In this document: positions 40,584 through 51,418 of the stretch, piece by piece | Layout of the letters: every line of letters starts with the position of its first letter | Numbering within the stretch: position 1 is the stretch's first letter | DNA from: Hydractinia symbiolongicarpus | Taxonomy: Eukaryota; Cnidaria; Hydrozoa; Anthoathecata; Hydractiniidae | NCBI RefSeq assembly: GCF_029227915.1 | Contig: NC_079879.1 | Span: 25,734,501-25,798,500 of the forward strand | Length of the DNA stretch: 64,000 bases | Reading direction: 5' to 3' | The notes under the pieces: generated by a model | Told to the model about the DNA's origin: nothing | The model's database searches: none | What the model saw: only the letters and a program-made list of their open reading frames with translations | Made by a program: the position numbers and the translations under genes

Positions 40584-41235
40584 ACTTATAAATTGAGATT
40601 TTTATCACTATATATACAAAAAGGGCATTTTTTAACTGGATTGTGTTGTGCAGAATAATTAAACATGAAATTTATGATTTCGAGATAGTAAGAATAGATA
40701 AATTTTGAGTCATGGAGTTGGGTAGTTAGGCAGTTGCCGAGGAAAGAGCTGAAGAGTTGCTAAATTTCAGGCTATTGAAGTTGCAAGTTAAATTTGCTCT
40801 CTTCTGTAGAGCCTATTACTTTTTCATACCTTTTTAACTTAGGTGAGATTGTGTCAGAAAGGGATTGATAATAATTACAGGTTTAATGATGGCACTTTTA
40901 ACCAAGATTTTTGTTTTTTTAAAAAAAAAAGTTTAAAAGTTTAAAAGTTTAAAAAAGAATAAGCAGCGTTATGAATTGTACAACCTGCATGCTTTGATTG
41001 TTCGACAACGTTCTATGTTTTTTAAAAAACAAGAATTGTCAATCAAACTATGGCAATAATTATATTAGAGTTATTGTGTAATTGTGACCATATGGCAAAT
41101 TAAAATATGACTGCAAATAGAAATAAAAAAAAGTAAAAATGATGTCATAAATTATATAAACAACGGCAATAAGTTATGTTAGCCATTGTGGAGGAAAACC
41201 ATATATTTATTTTCCATAATAACTAACATCAAAAT
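40584..41235. other. SUFU upstream region
   Basis: AT-rich, with a short gtttaaaa triplication near 40930-40956. No recognisable gene or element. It should contain the SUFU 5' UTR and promoter. Confidence 0.5.
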
Positions 41236-42490
41236 AGTTTATTTAAGTAAGTAAGAGTTTATTTGCTGAGAACATAACTAATTACAAAAACAAAATGTTC
41301 TATAGGAAAAGGAACTTAAACTAGACAAATTGCTAAAACTTTAAACAAGCTGGACCATCACACTAGTTAAATAACTAAATCTAAGGAGATGGCCACCATT
41401 ATATGTTTAGAATTTTCCATTATAAATAAATAAATATAAATTTTTTGTTTGTTTTCTTTAAGAAAATTAACTACACACTGTAACTAGGATTTTTTTATCT
41501 GTTTAGAGTATTATCATAAGTTAGTTAGGAATATTAATGAGGAGGGAATTTTTGCAGAGTGATTTTATTTTAGATCTTGATAGTGAAGAAATGTCTTGTC
41601 TAAGGAAAAGAGATTGAAAGAAGTTCCAGGCTAGTATATATTGATATAAAGTAGAATTGGTACCAAAGAAAAAGTTCTAACAAGGGGTTTGTCTAAAAGT
41701 TTAATAGAAGATCCTCTGGTATTGTAAGTATCTGGGCGAAACGCTAGACTGAAAAGACTATTTATGTCAAGTGGAGAGGTTTTGTTCAAGATTTGGTGAA
41801 CTAGAGTTACATTAAAGATTTTGGTGGTATCAAAAATATCAAGAAGGTTAAGTTGCTTTAGTAGAGGTTTGGAGGGTTGATTAAGGTCGGCAAAGGTCAT
41901 GAGCCTGACCGCTATTTTTTAAAGTTTAAAGATTCGATCAGTATGGATGTTATGGGTTAGACATCAAACTTGGGAGGAATAAGAAGCGTGAGAAAAAAAT
42001 AAAGAGGAGTAGATAGATAGAGAGGAGTATCTTTAAGGGAACATAATGACGGAGTTTAGAAATTGCTTCATTACTTCTGGAAAGTTTGGTAGATAAGATT
42101 TTTATATGAAATGACCAATTAAAGTGAGAGTCGATAATAACCCCAAGACACTTAACACAAGTGGAAAAGGATATTTTTTTGCCATTTAGTTTAAGTCTAA
42201 CATCATAGCTGATTGATTTATTGGGATGCCTGAAAAGAATAACATCGGTTTTGGCAATGTTAAGTGCAATTTTATTTACATTTAACCAATGCCATAGAAA
42301 TGTTAGATCAATATTTACCCTTTTCTTAATGGTTTTCATACTGGGACTAGAGCATAATAGACTGGTGTCATCTGCAAAGTGAAAAACATCACCATAGTAA
42401 ATTCCGTTTAGGAGGTCATTAATATAAATCATATAATATAAATGATATAAATCATTATGTACTAAGAACAAGCTAGTATAAAGTAACAAA
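41236..42490 (-). mobile_element. Dead non-LTR reverse transcriptase fragment (LINE C)
   Basis: On the minus strand, 42489-41950 encodes an RT piece starting just before the catalytic FADD block (HFADDTSLLCSS), then LNVNKIALNIAKTDVILF and CLGVIIDSHFNW. A second frame (41900-41631) gives the C-terminal region with FRPDTYNTRGSS. The upstream fingers and endonuclease are absent, so this is a 5'-truncated, frameshifted insertion. It differs in sequence from LINE A and LINE B. Confidence 0.85.
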
Positions 42491-43086
42491 ATAACGTTAG
42501 AAAAGAATTAAAAGCGAAAAAAAATACTCATATGCATAAGAACACGCCAATATTGTCACTAAAGGTCTTCCCATGTGCATTTTCACAACATGCCTACAAT
42601 TATTAATTTATAGATCTATGATACAAAAAAAATACAACACAACTATACAATTTTAAAAAATGTGCTCACTTAAAATTTTGATGCTAGGCTTTTAGACTTG
42701 GTGGACTTGAATAAGTGGGCCGAAATAGGTTCGGATTTCAAGCCATGGCACTAATTATTATAAATAATGATGATTAAGAAATAGGATATTTAGGATATTT
42801 ATATGTTCTATTCAGTAGCGTTTTAGTGGTTTTTTAATTCAAAATTTATATATAAAAACTTACTACAATATTTTTAAAGGGAAGCCAAGGTATAAAATAA
42901 TGCTGAACTAAGATTATAGAGCTTAAAAAGTTGGTTAACAAGCCTTTGTAAATTTTTTAAAAAGCTCTTTTTGTTCTGAAGATATTCGCAATTAAAAAAT
43001 TTTAGATTTAATTATGTTGCATAAATTATGATGTCATATTTAAGCAATAGCAATTTTTGACATTTTCTGTCATCAGTAATTTTAGA
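42491..43086. other. Intergenic, nothing recognised
   Basis: AT-rich sequence between LINE fragments; no coding or RNA signal seen. Confidence 0.5.
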
Positions 43087-43262
43087 CGGAGAGTTACTTC
43101 TTTTCTTGACTAGCAGTCTTGTCAATTGAGGTAAAAACTTGAGCTTAGATCTAACTGTGGAGATCATTTTGGAAGAGAGTTATTAATATGTCCTGTCCAA
43201 CACATGGTAGCATAGAAAACGGGCATTAACCCAAGAATGATGATGACAATAATGCTTATTAG
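43087..43262 (+). mobile_element. LINE B fragment with internal deletion
   Basis: It begins with gagagttacttc then ttgactagcag and gtcaattgaggtaaaa, matching 53777-53830. It then jumps straight to the 3' end (gagcttagatctaac, cctgtccaacacatg, atgatgatga), matching 54196-54300. About 370 bp of the family sequence is missing between. Confidence 0.75.
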
Positions 43263-43457
43263 TTTAGCTATTTTTGTATATCAATATTATACTTCTGTAA
43301 AACAACACATTGTCAATATTGTCATTACATTATGACATTTTTACAAAGTGGATAGTAGTTAGGCTTAACTCATCTTATGACAAAGTTTTGGAAATTGTGA
43401 TAGTCCCTTATTAGTTGTGCCTGTTCCATCTTATGACCTTTGCCTATAATAGTTAAG

Positions 43458-43868
43458 ATAAGATCTTGACCGTTTAGAAAGGAATAATATGAGAATGGTT
43501 AGGTGGATGTGTAATGCCAGTCTGAGAGACAGAAAGAGTTCAGATGAGCTAAGAAGCAGGCTAAGTCTCTGTAGAATTAAAGATGTTATCCAGATAAGAA
43601 GATTGAATTGGCTGGGGCACTTGGAAAGAATGGAGGAGGATAATTGGGTAAGAAAGTGTAGAGACTTGATAGTTCCTGGGGCAAAGCCCAGAGGCAGACC
43701 GAGAAAGACTTGGCAGGAGGTTATATGGACAGACTTGATAGAGAGGAAGTTGAGTTTAGATCTAACACAGTCTAGATCAGATTGGAAGAGGGTCATTAAT
43801 ATACCCCGTCCAACCCATGCTAGCATGGAAAACGGACGTTAAGCCGAGAATGATGATGATGATGATGT
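43458..43868 (+). mobile_element. LINE B 3' fragment
   Basis: The frame at 43489-43842 encodes the C-terminal tail of a non-LTR polyprotein: MVRWMCNASLRDRKS, NWLGHLERMEEDNWVRKC and KPRGRPRKTWQEV, ending PTHASMENGR. This is typical of LINE-type endonuclease/RT proteins. The 3' end is a GATGATGAT microsatellite tail. It is nearly identical to 53890-54306. Confidence 0.85.
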
Positions 43869-44558
43869 CCAATCTTATGACAAGTTTTTGATAGTGCAAG
43901 AGTCATTTTCAGAAACTTTGCCTATCTTATCTTGAGGCAATTATGTACAATTGTCCGAGGTTGGATGAAGGCTGTAAAGCACTGACCTGTCTTTTGACAG
44001 GCTGTCCTGTCTAGACGATCAATCCCTCTCACACACTGAAGGTCATGTTACCTAGCTAGAACTAAGCTAGTTATTTTGTTATTTTATTTTTTGATGTGAT
44101 CAAACAATCAAAAAAGATTTTTTAATAAAAATCACACAAAATAAATTTCTGTGAGCATTTTATTCTCCCCTAAATTCATAATTTTATCAGAGTATTTGAA
44201 TTTTAAAAAATTAGCTAGCTAGCTCGTCGTAGCTTATCTAGCTAAATTCTAACAAAAATTTACCAGCTATAATTTTTAATGTTTTAAGAAACTAACACCA
44301 AAAGATGAACACGTTTTAAGAACGTGAAAAACAAGAGAAAACATAGCTAGATCATCCATCCATAATGTAGCATTTTATCCTGGCACCTATGGAAAACTTT
44401 GTTTGTTGATTTGATAATATTGCATGTTTACAGAAATAGGGACCACAAAAACCTGCATATTGCAGCAATAAATTGACAATCCTCTTTTGTTTTTGTCGTT
44501 TGTTCTGTATTTTAAATACGGTCTGCAATTTAAATGATACGGGAAATAAATATTAAAC
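43869..44558. other. Region upstream of the BOD1-like gene
   Basis: Noncoding, with an agctagctagctcg stretch near 44213-44226. It probably includes the promoter and 5' UTR of the BOD1-like gene; no specific site can be assigned. Confidence 0.5.
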
Positions 44559-46952
44559 ATGGCGGAGATAGTAGCGCAGTCGTCAGGAGATCCACAAAAG
44601 ACAATCGATGATGTTGTTAACAATGTTAAATCCGAAGGCCTTTTTGACCAGTTTAGAAAAGAGTGCTTGGAGGAGTTTGAAAATATGGTACTGCTGTTTC
44701 ACTGAATATTATTGCCAGCTACAGTAAGGCATGCACCCAGAGGGGGAGGAGTGATGGTGGCTGCTTACTACTAAAGCTTTCCGTTTACCTGTTTTTAGGA
44801 AACATATCACCAGTTGAAGCAGAGAGTAGAAAATCATGTTACCTCCTTCTTATCCAAACATAAGTACCATGATGGCCTACAAAAGAACTTGTTAAGAAAT
44901 AACCTCAGAACTCACATTAGCAAGTATAAACTTTCTTTGTGTTACTGTTTGTGTTTGTGTTTATAACTAAGTGAACAATATCTAGCTAGCTAGCCAGCTA
45001 CCCGGTAACTGGTAAAAAAAACAGGAATAAACATTCCTCACCACTATTTTAAAGTAATCAACTAGAGAACTGACCAAATCTTTTACTAGCACCAGAAGTA
45101 AACATGGTAGCTAGAGAGTAACCAGCCAGGAGGTATCCGTTAAGATGAACCACTTGTAATTTCCCAAAGTTTTAATTGTAATAATTCAATGACCAAAAAA
45201 AAACTGTATCAGTCTGAAATGCTTCAAACTTGTATGCTTTAATTATTATTGTTATTATTATTACATGTTGAAGTGTTATACCTAATGTTGTGATTTTATG
45301 TACATACAGGCAAAAAATATAAACAACAAACCGCAGTGATCAGTAAAGTCAAGTTAAAAAAACAACTTACACTGAAATACACAAAAAAATGAAAAGGCAT
45401 TTTCATTTTATCTAGTAAATTGGTATCTAATTACTGCATATTTAAAGATGATGCTTGCTGTCTGGTGGTTTTCTGTTGATCACATCAGAATAGTCATGGT
45501 TACTGCTATTTCCAGTTACTATCTTTAACTACAGTAGCTAAAATCTATAAGAAACAATAACATTTAGTTCTGTGTATTTTGAGCAGTTATTTTATTTGTT
45601 TTAATTTATGCTTTGTTTATAGGTCCGATATTCTTCTCAATAGTATCCAGCAACTGGTTGATGAAGTGTTGAGTTTGAAAGGCCACAGTTTTTGCCTAAA
45701 AATTGATAAGGAAGTTGATAAATATTTGAATAAAGATGAATCTATTGTTAAAACTAGTCAAGATTGTTCATCTAAAACTGAAGAAAAGGAAGAATGTACA
45801 GAAGAGGTTCCCATCCAAGACGTGGGAGCCAGTAAAGAAAAAGGAAATAGAGATATCATGACGGAAGTCACTGAAATTGAAGAAGTTGAAATGGAAATAA
45901 ATGATAACCCAAGTAATATTGAGTCTGAAGAGCATAATCCTTCAAATAGTAATCCAGAAATATTTGAAGTATCACTAGAATCAAAAAAAGATTCAATGGC
46001 CGCTGAAAGTCAGAAGTTAGATAATCCTGATAAAAATATCGAAAATAAAGACGAAAATAAAAAGACCCTTGATGAATTAAACGCAACTACAAAAAATACT
46101 GAAGAAAATTCCGACATTACCCATGTGATTTCAGAGGAAGAACCAAGTCATGACATACAAGACGTTGAACAAAAAATTGTTTGTGGTATAACTAAGAGCA
46201 ACAAAAGTACAGATATTGATGAAAATGTTGACGCGAAGAATGGTGACGGTAGTGCCGTCGGCAAAGTTATGGATTGCGAAGAAAACGAAAAAGATGAACT
46301 TGCTGATATGAACTTAACCAAACAATTTAAAGAAAATAAAGTTATTGAAACAACAAATGAAATTAATGAATTTACAGGCCATATACCGCCTCTTATAACT
46401 GAACCGATATCTGATGACTCAGCAAGTAACCATAGTTCATTCACTGAAGAAACAAAAGCATTAGGCGAAGTAGAGCAGAGAAGAAAGTCGAATCGAGTAC
46501 GCAGCCTACCCCTAAAACTTCGACAAAATGAAAGTAAGACTGCGTCAGATGATAATGATTCAATTTCTAGTAATGACACGGAAGTAAAAACTACTAATGA
46601 AAGCTCGTCAACACAACGCCATGGAAGACATAAACGCAAGCGTTCCCAACACCCAGATGACAGCCGCGATTCGTACGATGCGCTTGAGAAACGATCATCT
46701 AGGGGGAAGCCACTTCCTGATTCAGATAAGCACAAGAAAGCAAAAAAGCGAGATCGTTCTGTGGGAGAGATTGAAGAGGCTTCGCGTAGTGGGGGCAGAA
46801 AAACTAAAAAAAAGGATTTGTCATCTGATCATCCAGATTCCGTAAGCCAAAGGGAAGACATAGTCGCGTCACCGGTTAATACTCCTGATGACAATGCGAA
46901 CAAAAGGACGAGAAGGCCAATTAAACAACGGCGATGTTACTCGCCTTCTTGA
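44559..46952 (+). CDS. BOD1: BOD1/Shg1-family protein with long charged tail (3 exons, 527 aa)
   Basis: Exons: 44559-44687, 44799-44923, 45623-46952; phases close. Residues about 15-130 match the Shg1/BOD1 domain: VKSEGLFDQFRKECLEEF, KQRVENHVTSFL, QKNLLRNNLRTHIS and NSIQQLVDEVLS. In vertebrates BOD1 protects centromeric cohesion and chromosome biorientation through PP2A-B56, and BOD1L1 and yeast Shg1 belong to SET1/COMPASS complexes. The remaining ~400 residues are low complexity: a Glu/Asp/Asn/Lys-rich stretch, then a basic Ser/Arg/Lys-rich end with nuclear-localisation-like KKAKKRDR and RRPIKQRR. The length lies between BOD1 (about 185 aa) and BOD1L1 (about 3000 aa), so orthology to one or the other is open. 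Confidence 0.87.
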
Positions 46953-49179
46953 GTTTTACATTCATATAAAGTTTGAAGAAACCGTCAAAGATTAAGAACG
47001 TCTTGTTACACTTCTAGCTGAATTGGAGCAGATATTTCGGCGGGATTGATTGATTTAGTATCGAAAGTTTTTGCGGTTTTATAAATATAAATCATTTCCT
47101 GGAATTTATTTTCGGCTCGATAACAAGTCATTTTTAAAAGAAAGTAAAAAACAAGTTAAGCTTTTTTGTTCAGTCAACAAAAATTTATCGATGCTTACCC
47201 GCAATTAGTGAGGAGATGAAGTAATGGAATAAATTGTCACGAGAATTAAATTTCACTAATTTTTGTGCTTTTCAAGAAAGCTTTAATTACCACTCCCGTT
47301 AACGAAAATGTGTCTTTGTTAATTCTGTCATTCCTCATTCGTATAAATTATTCGGAAATTCAATTTCTCAAGGCTTACTAAGATAATAAGTCCTTGTGTT
47401 TACGTAAAATCACAAAGTTCACCTCCAACACTTTATTTCTATATCTTAATTACAGAAATAATTTTGATAAAATTAAGCCTTATTTTCATGTTATAATTTC
47501 TTAACTGTCCCCCCTCCCCGCCAAAGTCAATGTTACTGAAGAACTTTTTGGGGGGAGGGGGCTTAAAATGAAATTCCCAATATAGTTTTTTTCAGGGTTT
47601 GTGTGAATTTTATTTATTTTTTTAAATTCCCCTTCGTTAACAATGTATTTTTTAAGAAAAAACAGACACCGTTTTAGAGCTTAGGATGCCCAGAACACTA
47701 ATGTTTTAGTTTTGTCTCAACATTCAAAAATGCTTGTAAGGTACAAGCCTAAAACGTAGAGGTGTGAGCGAAATTTATCTTTTTTGTCAAGTTAACAGTT
47801 TCAATTTTTTATTTAAAATAAATACTCTATGAATTTTAAGCTTTCCAATGATAGAAATATGAAAAATGTGACAAAAATACGGATTTGGTATTTAATGGTA
47901 CACAATGTTGGGTATCGTTGACTAGCTCAATTCACTCTTTCTAATACATACGAATTAATTTTATTGACACCCTAGTCCTCAGTAGTTACTCTCGACTTTT
48001 CAAATCATATAAAACGTTGCACTGTTTTTTCGCATGTATTTAAGTTTGGCGCAAGCAAAATTATAACCTTTAAATTCTCTTTCTTATGAATATGTAAAGG
48101 ATTTAATTTTCTCAAATTTCAGGACTTTTTGTCAATTAAGCGAAAGTTAGTTCCCGCGAAATTTTATTGGAAAACTCGATTATTTGTGAACATTAATTAA
48201 AACGAACTTTAGATTTTTCTTTCTTTTTGAAAAACGATTTACACTAATTTCATCTTCAACAGTCTAAATTTTAATGTATCCTATCGTAATTCTGCAATTT
48301 AATGCGGCCAAAAAATAATAATTTTAGGCAAAAATTTTATCGCAATTAGAGGGAAAAAATAACTATTTATTTATTTATTAATTTATTTTTATTATTTATG
48401 CAATTTTTTGTCTTGTTTTTGCCACTCAAACTTCTCAATCTCTTTATGATGCATTTAAAAAAATAGTTTTTCATTGCAAATTTTAGAAGGTAAACTAGGC
48501 TGGTAACTATGAATTACCTTGCTTAACGTCCACTAAGTATCTTCTCGGTCCATTTACTTTGATATTTTAAAATAGAGGATGTTAGTTTAAATAAGAACTT
48601 ACGTGTCCAACCGTTTTTTTATCATTTTTAACTGCAATGGTGTATTCGTCTTAACGAGCGCTGCAGGTCTTGTCCGGGACAAAATTAACTTTGCTCCAAC
48701 TTCAGCATTCCATTGAGCTTAATTTTTTTTAACAAAGACCTGTTGAGATTCTTTTCCACCCACGCACTAAATAAGAGAAAAACCAAAAAATTAACAATAT
48801 TAACTGTAAAAAATTCCTATTAAGCAAAAGTAATTCTCGCGAAATATTATGACTTCCCAGCTTTGCAAAAATTAAAATTTATTCTTAAACAAATTCTCGT
48901 GGAAATTAATTCCCTAAATGTAATTGTTTTGAAACCGAATTCCCGATCTGATATTCTTATAAAAAGTATTCTTGTAAAAGAAAAATCGTATACTTTAAAG
49001 GAGAATTGAGGTCAAGAAACAACATAAGTTTAAAATGAGAGTTTTATCTTCCCCGAATGTATTGGTGCACATAAAAATTCTTAGATATCTACTTATAGCC
49101 CTACATAAGCAGTTTTTCAAAGTCACGTGATTAAAAATGTGACGTCACTAGTGCAAGACTAGACTAGTTTCAAAGCCGC
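46953..49179. other. Intergenic with dispersed ttcgcgaa-type repeats
   Basis: No gene recognised. Contains ttcccgcgaaat / ctcgcgaaatatt motif patches (about 48090-48200 and 48830-48920) similar to those at 19.3-19.9 and 50.6-50.8 kb, which look like remnants of one MITE-like family. A GC-rich hairpin sits at 47505-47575. Confidence 0.5.
47505..47575. other. GC-rich inverted repeat / potential G-quadruplex
   Basis: gtcccccctccccgcc is followed about 30 bp later by ggggggagggggc, which can pair over about 10 bp. Such G/C runs stand out in the surrounding AT-rich DNA. It lies about 560 bp beyond the BOD1-like stop codon. Function unknown. Confidence 0.6.
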
Positions 49180-49656
49180 ATGTTTAAACATTCATTTAGT
49201 GGTGGCGACTCCTTTGATGATACTTGCGAAGATAGCTCTGGTAGTTCCGTTGGTAGTAATAAAGATTATTTGTGTGGATATGTTGCAAATCCCGAATATA
49301 GCATAGAAGAACTGAAGAAAAGAAATTTTTCTTCTAGCAGTGACAATAGCGACGATAAAGACGTGTTTAACTCAAGTAGGACAGAAAATTGGAATTTGTG
49401 CCAATTTACGTTCTGTGCGATTATGCCGACATTTATAGAATGAAAAAAATACTGCATAGAACATAAAACTTTACTTGGTGATAAACTTGATTCTGGATGC
49501 ATAATAAAACATCGCAACTTTGACACATTATGCCTCAATATATCCGTTCTGGAAACTTCTTTCATCAGAAACCGTCGACATAAAAATAAATTCCCCGTAG
49601 TAAAAAAAATGAATTCAAGCTTAATTGAAATGGTCGGATTTTTTTTTCGAAATTAG
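49180..49656 (+). pseudogene. P2X7 C-terminal-tail-like protein, degenerate
   Basis: An intronless frame starts at the ATG at 49180 with a Ser/Asp/Glu-rich N terminus. It leads to the sequence ENWNLCQFTFCAIMPTFIE, then a TGA stop at 49441-49443. The same frame continues with KYCIEH, SGCIIKHRNFDTLCLNISVL and ends at TAG 49654-49656. The order W-C-C-M-(E)-C ... GCI-H--F--LCLN--VL recalls the cysteine-rich zinc-binding domain shared with the intracellular tail of P2X7 receptors, which occurs as stand-alone genes in many aquatic animals. Several expected cysteines are missing, and the stop interrupts the cluster. Assignment is from motif memory; a chance match cannot be fully excluded. Confidence 0.55.
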
Positions 49657-49680
49657 GAGTACTCTTGTACTCTTTCAATA

Positions 49681-50172
49681 CAGCTAAGTCTCTCTAATTC
49701 GAATCTCTATATTTCGAATATTTCTATATTTCGAACGAGTGATCAGTCACCGCGAATTTTTCTTAAGAGTATAAAAATTTGAACAATTTCAAAATCTCAA
49801 TTCTAAACTTTTTATAATTGGAACAGTTTTTAGTCTCTTCAGCACGATTCTCTCCCTAATTCGAATTTAAAAAAAAGCACTTAGTGATGCTACTTGTATT
49901 GCCGAAAGAGATCGTCTCTCCAATGTAAAGCAATCAAATATTTAACAATTTTTCAATTAAAGTTTCTTTTTTGTGTAAACTATAAAAATAAAGATTGAAT
50001 GTAACTTGAATTATGTTTTCTTGATTTTAACAGAAATTTATCTCTGATATTCAAATTTTCACTATCTGAAGCTAAAAGTTCGAATTAGAGACTTTCTGTA
50101 ATTCGAATCTCTCTATAATTCGAACAAAAATTTTTCCCCGTGGCAATTCGAATTAGAAAACACAGTCAACTG
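49681..50172. mobile_element. pogo/Tigger-like MITE, 492 bp, TA-flanked
   Basis: The left end reads cagctaagtctctctaattc; the right end on the opposite strand reads cagttgactgtgttttctaa followed by ttcgaatt. TA flanks both sides (49679-49680 and 50173-50174). Subterminal ctaattcgaa/ttcgaattag motifs recur at 49690-49735, 49855, 50075-50130 and 50145-50155. This arrangement is typical of non-autonomous pogo/Tigger elements. There is no transposase. Confidence 0.78.
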
Positions 50173-50174
50173 TA

Positions 50175-51391
50175 AACACATTTGACTTTGTGTTTTGTGC
50201 GCTTTAACCTCTCTCGCACTTGTGATATTATCACTAAATGACTTTGTAACCTCTATCTCTCAAAAATTGATATTGTATAACTTTTAGGGAACTTTTTTAT
50301 TTTAATGGTATGAATAAAATTATAAAAAAAAATCAAAAAAGTCAATTTTGACCTCAATTCTCCTAAGTGAATAAACTTTCATGAATAAAAATAATTAGCG
50401 ATAAATAACTTTCGCAAATGATCATTTCAATGATAGGCATAGGTGTTGTTGTTATATGTTCAGAGGTGTAAAAACATGTAAAGTTACCATAAAATGAAAC
50501 AAAAAAAAACAACAGGATTTTGAATCGATTCAGTTTTTACCCATTATTACACGAAACCTAGGATGAAAGTGATGTATAATGATTTATTTTTTTACTTAAC
50601 AGAAGGAATTTCAGAATATAAATAAAAGTTCATGAGTATTAGCTTTCGCGATTAGCCTATTTCAATACATTTTCAAAGAAAAAAATTCGTGATTTAGCCT
50701 TTTTTAAAAGATATTTCGCGCGGCCTATATTTCGCAAATTCGGCTAAAATTCGCGAAATTTCTCATGCGTAACTGTCTTAATTTAAATTAGTCTATTTCA
50801 ACAATGCTACAGGAAATAACCTTTGCAATTGGGCCTTTTTAAAATTATTTACGGTGTCAAACTCGCTGAGTTTCTTTCGTAAACGTTTTGTGTTTTGTGT
50901 CCGTGGTAATCTTCATAAATCAAGAAAAAATTTCGCATTATATACGAATTGAAAAAATATCTAAAAAAATTAAACTGAAGTTCTTAATAATTTTTTTGTG
51001 ATTATATCCATAAAAATTTAAACAAAGAATTTGCAATTCACGTTTAATCTTTAATCTTTTTCCCATCCTCTTTGTTGTTGCCAACAAGCACCAGGCTTCT
51101 TTATTTCAAGGAATTTGGTGCAAGACTTGTTTTCCTTTTTTCTTTTAACGGTGTATTTTCTTTAATTTTTGGAATTGCGCAAAATCATAAAAAACGTAAA
51201 CCTCATACAAACAATAATTTACTAAAATTTTTAGGTCTGAGATATAGGAAAAAAGGAGAAATTATAAAATTTATGCTTCTATAAATTTTATAAAAATATG
51301 GAATAAAATAGAGTAGATCATACAGAATAAAGAATAAAGTACAACTATTGTATTCAGGATATAAAACGGTAAAAAAACAAGTTACAATTTG
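50175..51391. other. Intergenic with a ttcgcgaa-rich patch
   Basis: 50370-50780 is rich in tttcgcg, attcgcgaaattt and tttcgcgcg motifs of the dispersed family also seen near 19.3 and 48.1 kb. No convincing coding region. The right end is the 3' flank of TECR. Confidence 0.5.
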
Positions 51392-51397
51392 TTTATT
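51392..51397 (-). terminator. TECR: Poly(A) signal of TECR
   Basis: AATAAA on the minus strand about 22 nt downstream of the TECR stop codon, a normal distance for a short 3' UTR. Confidence 0.65.
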
Positions 51398-51418
51398 TTT
51401 CACAGTAAACTAATGAAT

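Noticed and set aside
43431-43826. Antisense ORFs over LINE B (also 53880-54269)
   Set aside because: Mirror frames of the LINE B C-terminal coding sequence on the plus strand.
46148-46735. 195-codon ORF antisense to the BOD1-like gene
   Set aside because: Shadow of the low-complexity coding exon on the other strand; no family signature.
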